Positions 34,400 through 45,587 of a stretch of DNA of 64,000 nucleotides are shown piece by piece. Under the pieces are notes generated by a model that was not told the DNA's origin, searched no databases, and worked only from the letters and a program-made list of their open reading frames with translations. Positions within the stretch are counted from its first letter, which is position 1, and the number at the start of each line of letters is the position of its first letter. This DNA is from Coenobita brevimanus (lineage: Eukaryota > Arthropoda > Malacostraca > Decapoda > Coenobitidae), in assembly GCA_032717465.1 (NCBI GenBank), contig CM064690.1, forward strand, positions 27,275,653 through 27,339,652, written 5' to 3'. Position numbers and translations under genes: made by a program.

Positions 34400-36930
34400 T
34401 GGAGCGGTTCATAACAGAGTGTTAAGTGACATTTGACAACGTTGGAAGGAAAGAAGAACAATAAAAGAAAGAAAAAAAGGAAGAAAAGACGGAAGAAAAT
34501 GTGATACAAGTCTAAAAGGCAGATCAACAAGAAAATATCATATAGGAAAGACGAACGATAAAAAAACAGAGAAGAGGCATTGTTTATGACAAGGAAGAAA
34601 AGGAAAACAAAGCGAAAGAAAGAAGTAAATACGATTGAAAGAATGAGGAAACATAGAAGAAATGTAAGAAGAAAGGAATGAAAGAAAGGAAAATGAATGA
34701 AAGCCAGAGTAAAGAAAAGCAGTACGACGGAATTAAGTAATAATACAGTATTTTATTTGACATGACATCAGATAATAATGTTCATATGAGAGTGAGTCAT
34801 ATAGAAGGTTGGGAATTAATGTCACCCTAAACATCTCTGAGTCGGAATAGTTTTAATATTCTCTTCCAGCCAACGCCAGGTGACTTTATACACCTGGCAG
34901 TGAGTCAAGGAAGCCTGAGAGGGTTAGTAACGTCACCTTAACCTTCAAATGGTCGGGAAAAGTTAGGGTTTAATTCCAGATAACAACAGACGATTTTATT
35001 CAGGTGAACGTGAGCCAAAGGAACGTAACTTTTCATAATGGTATAAGAAAAAAAAAAATCTCATGGACAAGATAACTAAAAAAAAAAAAAAAAAAAAAAA
35101 ATCTACAACAGCTACTATTAAACGATTTTATTCAGCTTAAAATAAATAATAAAAGTCTAAGATTAAGAGATCTGGGTATAACTTAGCAAAGCATTACAAC
35201 AGAAAACAAAACAGAAAAAGAATGAAAAGCAAGAAAGAATGGATGTAGGAGAGAAAGGAGGGGGATTAGGGAAGGTGGATGACTCATGAGCGAAAGAATG
35301 GAAGGCAAATAAGGAGGGAATGAAGGTGGGGAAAATTTGAAGGATGGAAGGAAGGAAGGAAGAGTGAATGAATATGGGAAGAGAGAAATAGGAGAAGAAG
35401 GAAGAAGATACGAGGAAACGCGGAAAGAATCACAAAGAAAGAACGATGGAAGAACAGATTGAATATGTGAAGGAAGGAAAGATGGAAATGGAGGAAAAGA
35501 AAAGAGAAAGGAAGAAATAAAATAAGCAAAATGAAGAAGACAACAGAATGAATGAAAAGAAAGGAAAGAATGAACGTGGGTGAATCATAATCGTGTAAAG
35601 GAAGGACGAGAGAGAGAAAAAAAAAAAAGACAAAGAGAGAAAAGGAAAGATGGAAAGATATTGATGGAATGAGGAAAAGAAGGGACATATAAAAGAAAAA
35701 AAAAAGAGAGAGAAGGAAGGAAGGAAAGATATGAATGGAATGAGGAAGAGAAGGGATAAATGAGGGAAAGGAGGAGAGGAGAGAAGAGGTGAATTAGTGA
35801 AAATGAAGCGTGGAAGGAAGAAAGGAATGAAGGAAAGAAGAAAAAAGAAGTAAAAAAAAAAAAGAAAGGAGAGAAAAGAGAAAGAGACAGAAAGAAAAGA
35901 GGATGAATGAAGAAAATGAAAAAAGTGGAAAAATCATAATACTAAAAGAATAATTAAGGAAAGAAAGAAAAGCAAAGAAAAAAATAAAGGAATGTGAGGA
36001 AAATCCAGGGAAAAAAGATGAGGAAGAATATGTAGGAAGAAAAGTAAAAAAAAAAAAATGGGAAAAATCATAATGACAGAGGTAGATGAAAGCTGGCACC
36101 ACAGGGAAGCAATAGAAGTAAAGGAATGGAAGGGAAGGAGGAAAGAAGGAAAGGAGGGAGGAAAGAAAGAAGGAAGGAAGGAAGGGACAGAGTAAGGGAT
36201 GGAAAGAATAAAAGTGACTGAATCATAAGCTTGAGAAAACAGGGGAAAGAAAACATGGAATTATGAATGACGAAAGGTAAAAGGAAAACAGGAAAGAAGG
36301 ACGGGAAAAAATAGGAAGAAAGAAATAAGGGTGGAAGGACGGAGGGAAGGAAGGAAGGAAGGAAAGAAAAGTAAAGAGTAAAGATGAGGATGAATCATAA
36401 TAAGTGGAGGGTGACACCTGGCAACGCAGGGAAGAAGGAAAAATATCAGGAAGGATGGAAAGAAGAAGGCAAGAAAAGGAATGGGAGATGATGGATGGGA
36501 AAGAAGACGCTGAATGAATAAATCGTAATAGTCAATGGGTAGGGGAAGGAAAGGAAGAAATAATGAATGAAGAAAGGTAAAAGAAAACAGACGAAAGAAG
36601 GAAGAAAAAGGAGGGAAAGAGAAAGCATGAAGCAACGAATGAGATAAAAGAATCAAAACATGAAACAAGGAAAGGGAAAGAAAAAAATCACATAACTTAT
36701 AAAGAATATAAAATTAAGGAAAGCAAGAGGAGTAAAGAGGAATGGCAGGAGAGAAGAATGAATGAAAGAAGGAAGAGAAGAAAGAATGAAAGACGGAAGG
36801 ATGGAAAGGAAGAAAAAAGGAAAATGGAAGGAAGGAAGGAAGGAAGGAAGGAAAGGTAAAGAGTGAAGGTGGGGGTGAATCATAATAAGAGAGGAGGGTG
36901 ACACTTGGCAACGTGGGAGTGTACGTGAGT
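34400..36930. repeat. Purine-rich higher-order repeat with a conserved non-purine anchor
   Basis: Within the purine block the phrase GAATCATAATNAG, often followed by GGAGGGTGACACCTGGCAAC, recurs. Sites are 34405 (TTCATAACAG and TGACATTTGACAACG), 35583, 35932, 36067 (with CTGGCACCACAGG), 36218, 36388 (full anchor), 36523 and 36876 (full anchor). From 35932 the spacing is mostly 130-180 bp. The purine DNA between anchors is variable GGAA/GAAA sequence. Confidence 0.7.
34986..35137 (+). repeat. Two M3 cores inside the purine-rich block
   Basis: ACAGACGATTTTATTCAGGT (34986-35005) and TTAAACGATTTTATTCAGCT (35118-35137), same orientation. An A22 run lies between them (35079-35101). Confidence 0.75.
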
Positions 36931-37168
36931 TTTTCTGTTGTGGTGGATTTGATTAATTTACGCCTTGCTCAGTGCCCGGAGGGAGGGGGAGGAGGAGGAG
37001 GGGGAGAGAAGAGAGGATGAAAGAGGAAAAGGGAGAGGAGGGGAAGAGAAGAGTGAAGAGGAAAAGCGAGAAAAGACGGGAGGGCTGGAAGAGAAGAAAG
37101 GAGTGCAAGAATGAGAGGTGGACTAGATAAGCAGAAGAAACAGGCAAAGAGAGAAGGGAAAGATGAGG

Positions 37169-37171
<3 letters not shown>

Positions 37172-37259
<88 letters not shown>
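37172..37259. repeat. (GA)n microsatellite, 88 bp
   Basis: Perfect GA run inside the purine-rich block. Confidence 0.98.
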
Positions 37260-37260
<1 letters not shown>

Positions 37261-38720
37261 CATTGGGTAAGTAAGGAGAAATGAAGAAAGGGGAACGACC
37301 GAGAGGGGGAGAAAAAGTGAAGGGGAGGGAAGCAAGAAGAGAGAAAGGAGAGGAGGAGGGGTGAGAGGAGAGGAGAAAGTGAAAAGGGAAGTGGTGAGGA
37401 AGTGAAGGGATAGGTAGGCAAGAAGAAAAGGGGGAAGAGGAGAAAGAGGGACTGCGGAGTTGGAAGGATGGAGAGAAGGAGAAGCAAGAGAAGAGGAAGA
37501 CTGAGGGGTGAAGGAAAAGGAAGACTAGGAGATGGACAGAAGGAAAAGGGGAGGAGCGACTGGGGAAGGAAAATGAATGGGGATGCATTGTAACCGGGAG
37601 AGATAAAAGTGGGAGAGAAGGGATGATGATGATGATGGGAGGGAAAGTATTGGAAACAAGGAGGAATATCCAAGTAGTTACAAAGACCACACAAGCCTTA
37701 AAGTGCGATGAAGTACAAGGGGGGAGTAATTTATGAAAGGCCGGAGGATTGACAGACGAAAAGAGGGACAGGGAAAAATGAGGGAGGAAGTGGAGAAAAT
37801 GGGAAGAGGGATGAAATGGGAGAAAGAAAAGCTCGGAAAGGAAGGATGTCAGGGAAGAGGGAGAAGAAGGATGAAGGTGTGGGAATACAGGGAAAGTAGT
37901 ACGGAGAGGAGAGAAGAGATGAAAGGATGAGAGTGGGAAGAAAAAGCGACTCGGAAGGAAAAGAGTGGGAAGGAAAGGTTAAAGAGTGAAGGAGCAGGTA
38001 TACTGAGAAAGAATGAGAGATGAAAGGCATACAGGTGGAAAGGCGGGAGATGAGAGAACTAATGCAAGATGGAACAGGAAGAAAGGTACACAAGTAGCCT
38101 ATGAAGGACATGAAAAGAAAAATAGGTATTTGGCAGAAGATAAGAATGAAAATTAAAATAGAAGAAGCGATAGAGATAAAAGAAAAATGTAAAATCGGAC
38201 AGAAGAATAATACTGAGAGGCAGAGAGAGAAGACAAGGGCAAGACGCAGAGGAAGGAGAAGGGGAAGAAGGAGGAAAAGAGGGACAGGAAAGGTACTGAG
38301 GCGCTGAAGAGAGAGAAAGGATGGGGGAGGGAAGGAGTGGACGTGTTGGGGGGTTGAATTAGAGGAAAACAGGGAGGGAACGAAAGAGAGGGAGTGCTGG
38401 GGAGGAGGAAAAGAAGAGGGAAGGGAAAGGTGTTGAGGAATTGGAGAGAGAAATACAGGAGGGGGAGGAAACGGACGTGATGGGGGGTTGAATTAGGGGA
38501 AAAGGGGGAGAGAATGAAGGGGAGGGCGAGCTGATGTCAAGGGGTGTGAGAGAAAGGGGGAGCAGGTGGAGAAAGGGGGGAGGGGATGAAAGCTAGCAGG
38601 GAGGGAGCATGAGAAGAAATTGTTGAGAAATTGTATGGAGGGAAGAGTAAGGGTGAGAGGGCGTGAGATAAGGTGGTATGGAGAAGTTTGGAGCCATGGC
38701 AGACGAGGGAATATGAAAGG

Positions 38721-39160
38721 AGCTCGAGAGTAATAAGTTGTCAGTTGAGATGGAAATAAAACAGTAGAGAAGAGGAGAGACGATAAGGTGACAGGCTAAA
38801 AGCGAAAGATGAATTACGAAGGCTTTGGAATACTTTTACTGAGAACAGTGATGCTAAAAGATCTGAAGATGATATGATAAAATGATAGGCAAAAGAATAA
38901 TTAAGAAGACAACGATATTTACAACGCGAATAAATAAAGTTAAATGATAGGGGATGAAATGGCAAAAGGAAAAAGCAGGATGATAATTACGAAGATCCGA
39001 AAGATGCTTTAACCAACAGTGATACAAAAAGGCTTCAGAGAGACTAGACTAGATGCACAGAAAGAGAGACTAGACTAGATGCACAGAAACCTCAAGTTGA
39101 ATGAGTTAATACAAAGTGCTACCACAGGCAAAATTTACCTTCCAAACCTAAAAGTCCGAT
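38721..39160. other. Non-coding with a 25-bp duplication
   Basis: A 25-base phrase starting GAGACTAGACTAGATGCACA is directly repeated at about 39039-39088. Otherwise A-rich and non-coding. Confidence 0.55.
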
Positions 39161-40450
39161 TGTCCCTCTCTACTTCCAGATCTACCTAATTCTGTTCTCA
39201 AAGAAAAAAAAAAGTTAAGTGACAAAATAAATAAACCTGCAAGCAATTCCGATATAAGCCTTTATCCTCTCGCCTTCATTATATCCGTCCCCTGAACGAG
39301 TAAGACAGAAAATACGACCTTGAAAACCGTTCTCATTTCAATATTTGCTTCCCCGATCTGCATATTTCTTTCTTAGAGTCAAAACAGGTAATAGAAAGCG
39401 ACAGCACAAACACACTACACTACCTAAACCTTAAAGCAAATCTGAATCCACTCCTTTTCCTTTCGATCTGTTTAAATCACTTCCCAGAAAGAGTCAGAGA
39501 AAAACACAAGCCCAAAATAATTCTGATCTGTCCCCTCATTCCTCCCTATCTGTGGATCACACAAATAATATCCAGCGAAAGAATAAACACAATAAACCAC
39601 CTAATCCTAAAAACTAAATAAATAAACTAAAAATAAACCCACGTCCTCCCATTTAATTTTTATTCGAGTTTCTAAGCTAGTCAAAAATTTCATACGACGT
39701 AAAACATTAACTTTAAAGCAATTCTGCCTCTGCCTCTGTTCCTCCCGATCTGCGACGTCGAACAGCCAACAGCAAAGGATACAACAAGTGAAATATATCA
39801 TCTAAATTTAAAAGCAGTTTTGATTCGAGTTTCCCCTCCTTCAGATCTCCGCGATTAGGTTCCCATGGGAGTCAAAAATTTAATTGCAAGTGACAGAGAA
39901 AACACGAACCTCAAGGCATTTCTCAGTCGATCTCTCATCTCCCCAGTCTAAGAGTCGAAACAAAATGAAAACTCTGATTCGACCCTTTCTTCTTCCCGAT
40001 CTGTATAATTATGGTCCCTAAGTCAGCCCTTGTTACCTCTGGGACAACACATGCATTTCTCATCGTAAAACCAAACCTTCCCCTCCACCTGCATAATTCA
40101 GTTCTCTAAGCCAATCAACCATTTAATCGCAAATGATAGAAAAAAAAATATACAAACTTATATGCGGTTCTGTTGCTCCCAATCTATATAATTCTTGTCC
40201 CTGGGTCGGTGTTTGTTACCGCTAAGACAACACAAGCAGACATCAGCCCCGAATCAACCCGACCTTTGATCTCTTTAATTTTGTCCACAAGTCAATCAAG
40301 TGTTTAATATCAAATGAAAGAGAAGACACAAACTTAAAAGCAATTCCGTGCCTCCCGATCTGTATAATTCCGGCCTCTAAAGTCAGTGCTTGTTACCTCT
40401 CGGACAACACAAACAAACCTGCTCATTGCCTTGATCAACCCGACACTGAC
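39160..40450. repeat. Degenerate tandem array, period about 90/180 bp
   Basis: Recurring phrases: TCCCGATCTGTATAATTC(T/C), GTCCCTAAGTCAGT, CAAAAATTTAATCGCAAATG, AGAGAAAACACAAACTTAAA and AGCAATTCTG. The last units show a 180-bp period (39993, 40176, 40355), each with TTGTTACCTCTNNGACAACA. Divergence is highest at the left. Confidence 0.85.
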
Positions 40451-40559
40451 GTCTGGGCTGAAATATGCCTGGGGAGGAAGGGTGACGCCAAGGGGTGGAA
40501 AAAGCACTAACCAAAACCGCCTTAAATCTGTCCAACTAACAAGGGGGCGACTCTGAGAT

Positions 40560-41260
40560 CCGAGACAACGGTGGCGAAAAAAGACGAACCCCGGTGAACC
40601 TTATGGACCCGAACCCCAAACACACTGTCGGCAATTAAACCCGCCTTCGGATACGGAACATAAAGTAGTAAACATTGCAGGACCAGTACGCCTTCTTTAT
40701 CTCATTCTCTCTTATTTTCAGACGTTTTATTTCAGCATATGAGTTAAGTAGAAATAAGATGAACTTCAGTGAACCCTATAAGCTTAAACCCCCCCCCCCC
40801 TAAGAATGTCCGCAATTAATCCCCTTGCGGACATGGTACAAAAAATATTGGACACAACAGGACAATGGTGTCTTTTAATGTTTTTATTCTTCTTACCTCC
40901 GGATGATTGTATTCATCACTGACAAATCTCAAGAACCTTCTGGGCCACAACCTCAAGCACCGTGTCGGCAATTAAACCCCTCTTTAGGTACGGAACATAA
41001 AACACTAAACCTTTAAGTACGATGGGTTCATTTTCTATTCCAGCTTTCTCTAGACGATTTTCATCAGCTTATGACACTGCTCTGGCCATGGAGGGATTAA
41101 CTGTAAATATAAATCCACAACAAACCATACGAAGCAGGACTCCAAGCACGCCTCCAGCATTTAAAGCGTCCTTCCCTTTATATACGGAAGATAAAACATG
41201 AATCCCATCACTACCAGAACTTCCCTTTGACTCAAAATAGCTTGCAGTACCGCCTGTTAT
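40560..41260. repeat. Approx. 160-190-bp tandem repeat carrying an M3-like core
   Basis: Units marked by TGTCGGCAATTAAACCC then GGATACGGAACATAAA at 40626, 40807, 40963 and (weak) 41154. A stray unit lies at 41749 (GGACAATCAAACCCGCCTTC). The first three units also hold an M3-type core at a constant place (40719, 40899, 41050), so the M3 sequence was amplified with the array. Confidence 0.85.
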
Positions 41261-41799
41261 TCACTAGAGTAAAAAGGCAGATCACCAACAGAGATAATGC
41301 ATCATCTGGTGGCGCAAAGAAAAAAGGAACAAGATCACGGTTAAGATCACTGAATTAATATGGTTGAGAAGGACTGTCTCCAACCAGTTCAGTACACAAT
41401 GTCTTTCTTCAGCAAAATAGAAATCTAATGGCGATAAGGAAAATAGAAAAGGAAAAGGACATCGTTTTAATATATTTCAATGGAGTTTACGACGCACTAA
41501 CTACAGAACCAATTGAGATCTTTCCACAGCTGCATAAAATCGCCTGGAAGTAGTAAGAATTAAAAAAAAAAATCAGTCCCCATAAAATAAAATTAAAGAT
41601 TGTTTTTAACGAGGTAATAATTTTTTTCCTTCATGCTTTCTCTTTGTTTTCTGCAGCAAATCTCACTCCTTAGCTGGGAAGGCCATAATGTTGAAGATGA
41701 TGATGAAAAATAAATAAATAAAAAACTCACTAAACTTTACGAACATCCTGTGGACAATCAAACCCGCCTTCAGCCACGGAACATAAAGCATCAAGTAGG
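41261..41799. other. Non-coding with an M3 core
   Basis: Reverse core AGCTGCATAAAATCGCCTGG at 41528-41547, followed by AAGTAGTAAGAATTAAAAAA as in other reverse copies. Remaining sequence has nothing recognised. Confidence 0.5.
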
Positions 41800-41950
41800 G
41801 AACGCAATCGGCGACGACCGAAACGACGACAATGAACAGAGGGAACCAGCCGTCGTGGCCATCCGTGCCCCAAGGAGCGACGCCCCCTCTCAGCGACGGT
41901 CGTTTGCATCCGACACGGTCACCTCTGGCTACGGTCCTGCCTGCCTGCCT
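41800..41950. other. CpG-rich segment
   Basis: CGCAATCGGCGACGACCG, CCGTCGTGGCCATCCGTGC and GCGACGGTCGTTTGCATCCG make this 150 bp unusually CpG-dense for the window. Frames of 61-69 codons overlap it. No domain is seen and function is unknown. Confidence 0.35.
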
Positions 41951-41989
41951 GTCGCTTAAGGTTGCATGGCAGTGTGAGAGGGGAAGGGA

Positions 41990-42370
41990 GTTTGTTGATT
42001 CTGTTAGTGTATGTTGAGTCTGTGGGAAATTGGTGAGCTCGTGGGCAAAACGGTGGCGGTATTTTGTTCAGTCTGTGGCAGCTGAATCCAGGCAGGTGTT
42101 TCCCTCAGCTGAATAAAGTCGTCTGGCAATAGGTGGAACAAAATATCCAAGAAGGGAACCTGCCTCCTGAAGTGTTAAATTTAATGTGGGAATTTGTTCA
42201 GCCTCTGCGAGTTTGTCAAGGCTATTAAGAATTGGAATGAGTTGTGAGAATTCGTTAAGTGTGTGGAAATTTTTCAAGTGTCCTGGAGTTGTTGATTCTG
42301 TGAGAATTTGTTCAGCTTGAAGGATTTTGTTGATCCCCTGGGATATTGTCCAGTCTGCGACAGCCTGTCG
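41990..42370. repeat. Degenerate short tandem repeat interrupted by M3
   Basis: About 20-32-bp units such as TCTGTGGGAAATTGGTGAG, TGTGGGAATTTGTTCAGC and TCTGTGAGAATTTGTTCAGC on both sides of a reverse M3 copy (core AGCTGAATAAAGTCGTCTGG at 42107-42126, ending TCCTGAAGTGTTAA at 42177). The element seems to have inserted into the array. Confidence 0.75.
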
Positions 42371-42391
42371 ACTTGACTCCATGGACATATA

Positions 42392-42394
<3 letters not shown>

Positions 42395-42430
<36 letters not shown>
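42395..42430. repeat. (TA)n microsatellite
   Basis: Perfect TA run following ATACTG. Confidence 0.97.
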
Positions 42431-42433
<3 letters not shown>

Positions 42434-42599
42434 GTGAGCTAGTGGGACTCCTTTAATCCTGTGGGAATCCTACCGGTACGTCTGAGGTAAAAGTCTTGTG
42501 AGAGAGCCTCTCAGACAGTCCTTCGATACGCTTGTGTGAATCGAATCAACATCTTCCCAGGTAAACTCCATTCCATAAACACTACCGATGTGACACGGG

Positions 42600-43145
42600 A
42601 GGCTGGGGGAGGAGGTGGCAGGAAGGATGGGACTGGGTGGTAGGATGGTAAGAGGGGGGGTTTGGGGTAGGGATGGAAGGAGGGGAGTTTCTGTTAGGAG
42701 AGGTAAGAGGGTAAAATAGACAGTAGGTTGTAGGAGCAAAAGGATTGATGGGGAGGTGGTAGGAGGAAGAACTGGGAAGGGGAGATAAGAGGGCGAAATA
42801 GACAGTAGGTGGTAGGAGGGGGAATTGCAGGGGAAGTGACAGAATGGGGGATTGATAGGGAGGTGGTAGAAGGAGGGACTGGGAGGTGGCAGGAGAGGGA
42901 GTGCAAAAGGGAGATGGCAGGAGAGAGACTGATGTAGAAGGAAATGGCAGAGAGGGAGATTACGATGAGGGAAACAGGAGATGAAACTGGGTATTGTGAA
43001 TAGGAGGGGTATCTGTGGGTGATAAGGACTGGGGGAGGGTTACAGGAAGGTGGGACTAGGGGAGTGGGAGGTGGTAGGATGGAGGGATTGGGAGGTGGAG
43101 GTAGGCAGGAGGGGGAATTGGGAAGGGAGGGGCAGTAGGAGGTAG
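42600..43145. repeat. G-rich purine tract with tandem structure
   Basis: GGTGGTAGGAGG, GGGAGGTGGCAGGA and GAGGGGGGATTG phrases repeat loosely every 25-40 bp. AGAGGTAAGAGGGTAAAATA then GACAGTAGGTTGTAGGAG (about 42698) is repeated as AGATAAGAGGGCGAAATAG then ACAGTAGGTGGTAGGAG (about 42782). Pro/Ser-rich minus frames are artefacts. Confidence 0.85.
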
Positions 43146-43299
43146 AGGGTCGACCACTAATCGTCTCCCCGACCGAGCTAATGATTGGGGTATATATGGC
43201 CCAGTAATTACCTTCTCGTAAAATATCATAAATCATAATTAACATCGCGCGAGAAAAACAAGCGCCTTCTGCCGACCTCCCTTTACCCTTTGATGGTCG

Positions 43300-43480
43300 G
43301 GTCTCGTACATTCTTGCACTTCATAGCTCACATCTGGCGCGGGGAACATTGCGGCAAAGGGAAGGGCCAACGCCGCCATATTGTGTCTCACTGGTGGACA
43401 CTCTTCGGCGGCATTGTACTCTCGTTGCTGTGGCTCCAGGCTCCTCTGGATATAAACTCGGTGGACTATAGACTGAAGAT
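43300..43480. promoter_or_regulatory. GC-rich patch with ATGGCGGC motif, possible promoter-like element
   Basis: On the minus strand CAATATGGCGGCGTTGGCC (near 43383-43365) contains the YY1-type AtGGCGGC motif and an ATG opening a 46-codon frame rich in Ala/Pro, ending near 43239. Surrounding sequence has GGCGCGGGG and CGGCGGCATTG. No TATA box, splice donor or downstream exon can be shown. Confidence 0.2.
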
Positions 43481-43754
43481 GCCGTTTTCTGCAGACCATC
43501 CTCCTCCTTTTGAGGGATAGGGAGTGAGCTGAGGGGTGTTTGTATAACGGAGCAACAGCATGTAGGTGTTCCTCTCCGGCTCCGGGAAATGTACTGAATG
43601 GTATATGAAAAATCTAAATAAAATAAAGGACTAAGTGTACTCATTCCTGTGTGGCCTTCAATGGCACCGTTTCTCTGAATGTTAGGGCTTTTAGGGAACG
43701 GTAAATAAAACCTAAATATTAAAAAAAAGAGTTCAACAACACAAGAATTATCTG

Positions 43755-44035
43755 ATCTATCTATCTATCTATGTATTTTCAGACGCCTCAATCCCGTAAG
43801 GGGTGGCCACAAACATATCGCCTCCATATCGCCCTGTCCCACGCCATTTCACTGCCCTCCCCCCAGCTCACACCCCCCTCTCTCATATACCTCTCCACTC
43901 CAGCCTTCCATCTCATCCTCGACCTCCCCCTCCCTCTCCCCCCTTCCACCTCACTCGCATAGCCTCTCCTCGTTAGTCTCTCGCTCTCCATCCTCTCCAC
44001 ATGGCCAAACCACCTCAGTGCATTCTCCTAACGGT
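43755..44035 (-). pseudogene. LINE (non-LTR retrotransposon) 3' relic: end of reverse-transcriptase polyprotein and GATA tail
   Basis: Minus-strand translation includes NALRWFGHVERMESERLTRR, then Gly/Arg-rich GGRGRGRSRMRWK and AIWRRYVCGHPLRD before a stop at about 43790. WFGHVERM followed by an RGR-rich linker is typical of the extreme C terminus of jockey/RTE-like LINE ORF2 proteins. After the stop, TTGAGGCGTCTGAAAATACA leads to a GATAGATA tail (43773-43755 on the minus strand). The frame breaks upstream of NALRW at a TAG. Only about 80 codons remain, so it is 5'-truncated and inactive. Confidence 0.85.
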
Positions 44036-44579
44036 TTCCATGACAAGAATTATCACACCCTTAATTCGCCTGTTTATGTTTACTTGTCATATTCTACTCA
44101 TTCCTGTTTACTCTTCAGCGACGTCATTCTCCTGAGCGCCATGGCTTGTACTGAACGGTTACAAATACTCTAAGAAAAAAAAAAGATAATTCATTAAGTC
44201 CATATCACACACCGGTCCTTAGCTGCCTTCTGCAACTTCATCAAAACTCTGACGACGCTAGAAATCTTAATTATGTTATTCTTGCTACCGCCAGGCAATT
44301 ATACTTAGAAATGGCCTTTCATCGTGCTGGACATAATCTCTTTTTGGCCCTCAGTTATTTTATTCTTCTGCGTGTTGAGGCTGGTCGCTGAGTGCAAAGT
44401 TTAAGGGATAGGATTAAGAACAATATCTCTCAGTTTCAAAAGTTTAATTCCACTATGAGATTCTTGTTAAAGCTAAGTAGACAAGTGAGCAAACCAGTTC
44501 GACATTACCCAATATTACAGTCCAATAAACATCCAGACAACCGCAGTAAGTATCAGTTCTGGATCAATCTTGAACCAAA
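44036..44579. other. Non-coding region
   Basis: GCCAGGCAATTATACTTAGA near 44290 may be an M3 core relic. An 89-codon frame at 44392-44661 shows no domain. Nothing else recognised. Confidence 0.35.
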
Positions 44580-44882
44580 ATGGCGGAATCGACCCCAGTG
44601 CTCCCCCTATCCACTCCCCTTCCCCTCCGGCTCGATGCCCCGCGATCAAACGCTCGAGTGAAGCTTCGGATCACGAGTCGAGCTCAAAGACTCTGGCCTG
44701 TCACCATCCGTCATCTCCCTCCCTCCCGCGCCTCTCTCTTTCCCTCCCCTACCTCCCCCACCTTGAAAGAGACGCAGCGCAAAAGCTTAATCATAAACAC
44801 GCAACTCCCATACCTCACAGGGGGTGATTTGGAGCTTCTTGTGCAGGGCTTAGTGATACCTCTGAACCCCTGCTTTCAGTAA
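44580..44882 (+). other. Open frame of 100 codons, coding status doubtful
   Basis: Starts in a favourable context (CCAAAATGGCGGAATC) and is GC-rich. The product is Pro/Leu/Arg/Ser-rich with no recognised domain, signal peptide or helix. A second overlapping frame (44570-44827) is open too, as expected from C-rich composition. No neighbour supports it. Recorded only because of the start context. Confidence 0.15.
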
Positions 44883-45085
44883 ATAAAAGAGATTGAGGTA
44901 CTTGCAACACTAGCCTCCTGCAAAGTTTCTCATGTGCCTCTGCGTTTGTGTTGGCTACGGTGGTCGAATGTTTTGGCTACCCGGCTCTCACAATCCACTA
45001 TTTCACGCTGGCAAGTAAATACCCGGCCACTAAATCCCATCAGCTGGGGAGAGAAGCTAATATGCGGAATTGGGAAAAATACAAC

Positions 45086-45193
45086 TTAGCTCCTTCACTA
45101 CGATTACATTTTTTGCAATTTTTTTTCTGGCTGCCTCCTAACCATTTCTGTTTCTTGTAAGTTTAGGAGAAATGATGCAAGATGAAGGGGTTA
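45086..45193 (+). repeat. M3 foldback element, complete copy
   Basis: TTAGCTCCTTCACTACGATT at the left and CAAGATGAAGGGGTTAG at the right, about 108 bp, with a diverged middle (GGCTGCCTCCTAACCATTTC). Confidence 0.85.
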
Positions 45194-45297
45194 GTTGTAG
45201 CTCTCATTAGCCCCCTCACTATTTGAATTCCTCGACCTTGAAAAAATTAGAAACGTAACAGGAAGAAGAAATAAAACGGACATCTCAGGGAAAAGGT

Positions 45298-45395
45298 TTA
45301 ACTCACTCATTACGATATCGCCTTGGCTTAATCTCGCCACCTTCAATCGACTTTATTCAACTAAAGAAGGCCTCTGACATGAAAGGTGTTTTACA
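45298..45395 (+). repeat. M3 foldback element, decayed copy
   Basis: TTAACTCACTCATTACGATA, then CAATCGACTTTATTCAACTA (core), then AGAAGGCCTCTGACATGAAA. The right TTAA is lost. Confidence 0.75.
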
Positions 45396-45505
45396 AGGCT
45401 ACATCCAGGCCTTCTAGATACAAAATTGTCTTATAGGCTTAATGAATTCCTCCTGTACCATGCAAAAAAAACTACAAAAATGAAGTCACTGTACTGAATA
45501 TGCTA

Positions 45506-45508
<3 letters not shown>

Positions 45509-45585
<77 letters not shown>
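45509..45585. repeat. (GT)n microsatellite
   Basis: Perfect GT run of 77 bases. Downstream at 45638-45657 AGTTCAACATAATCGTCTAG is a reverse M3 core relic. Confidence 0.97.

Positions 45586-45587
<2 letters not shown>

Larger units (their letters stand above)
34270..38720. repeat. 4.4-kb purine-rich block
   Basis: The plus strand is dominated by A and G (GGAAGGAA, GAAAGAAA, GGGAGAGG) with few interruptions other than 34740-35170. It is AAGG/GAAA-type to about 36950 and GGGGA-rich afterward. All long frames on either strand are low-complexity (Ser/Phe/Leu/Pro or Lys/Arg/Glu/Gly). Near 38330 and 38470 a unit containing GTGTTGGGGGGTTGAATTAG / GTGATGGGGGGTTGAATTAG is duplicated. Confidence 0.9.

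Noticed and set aside
36953..37694. Minus-strand frames of 241-245 codons
   Set aside because: Low-complexity translation of polypurine DNA including a (GA)n array. Two frames are open at once.
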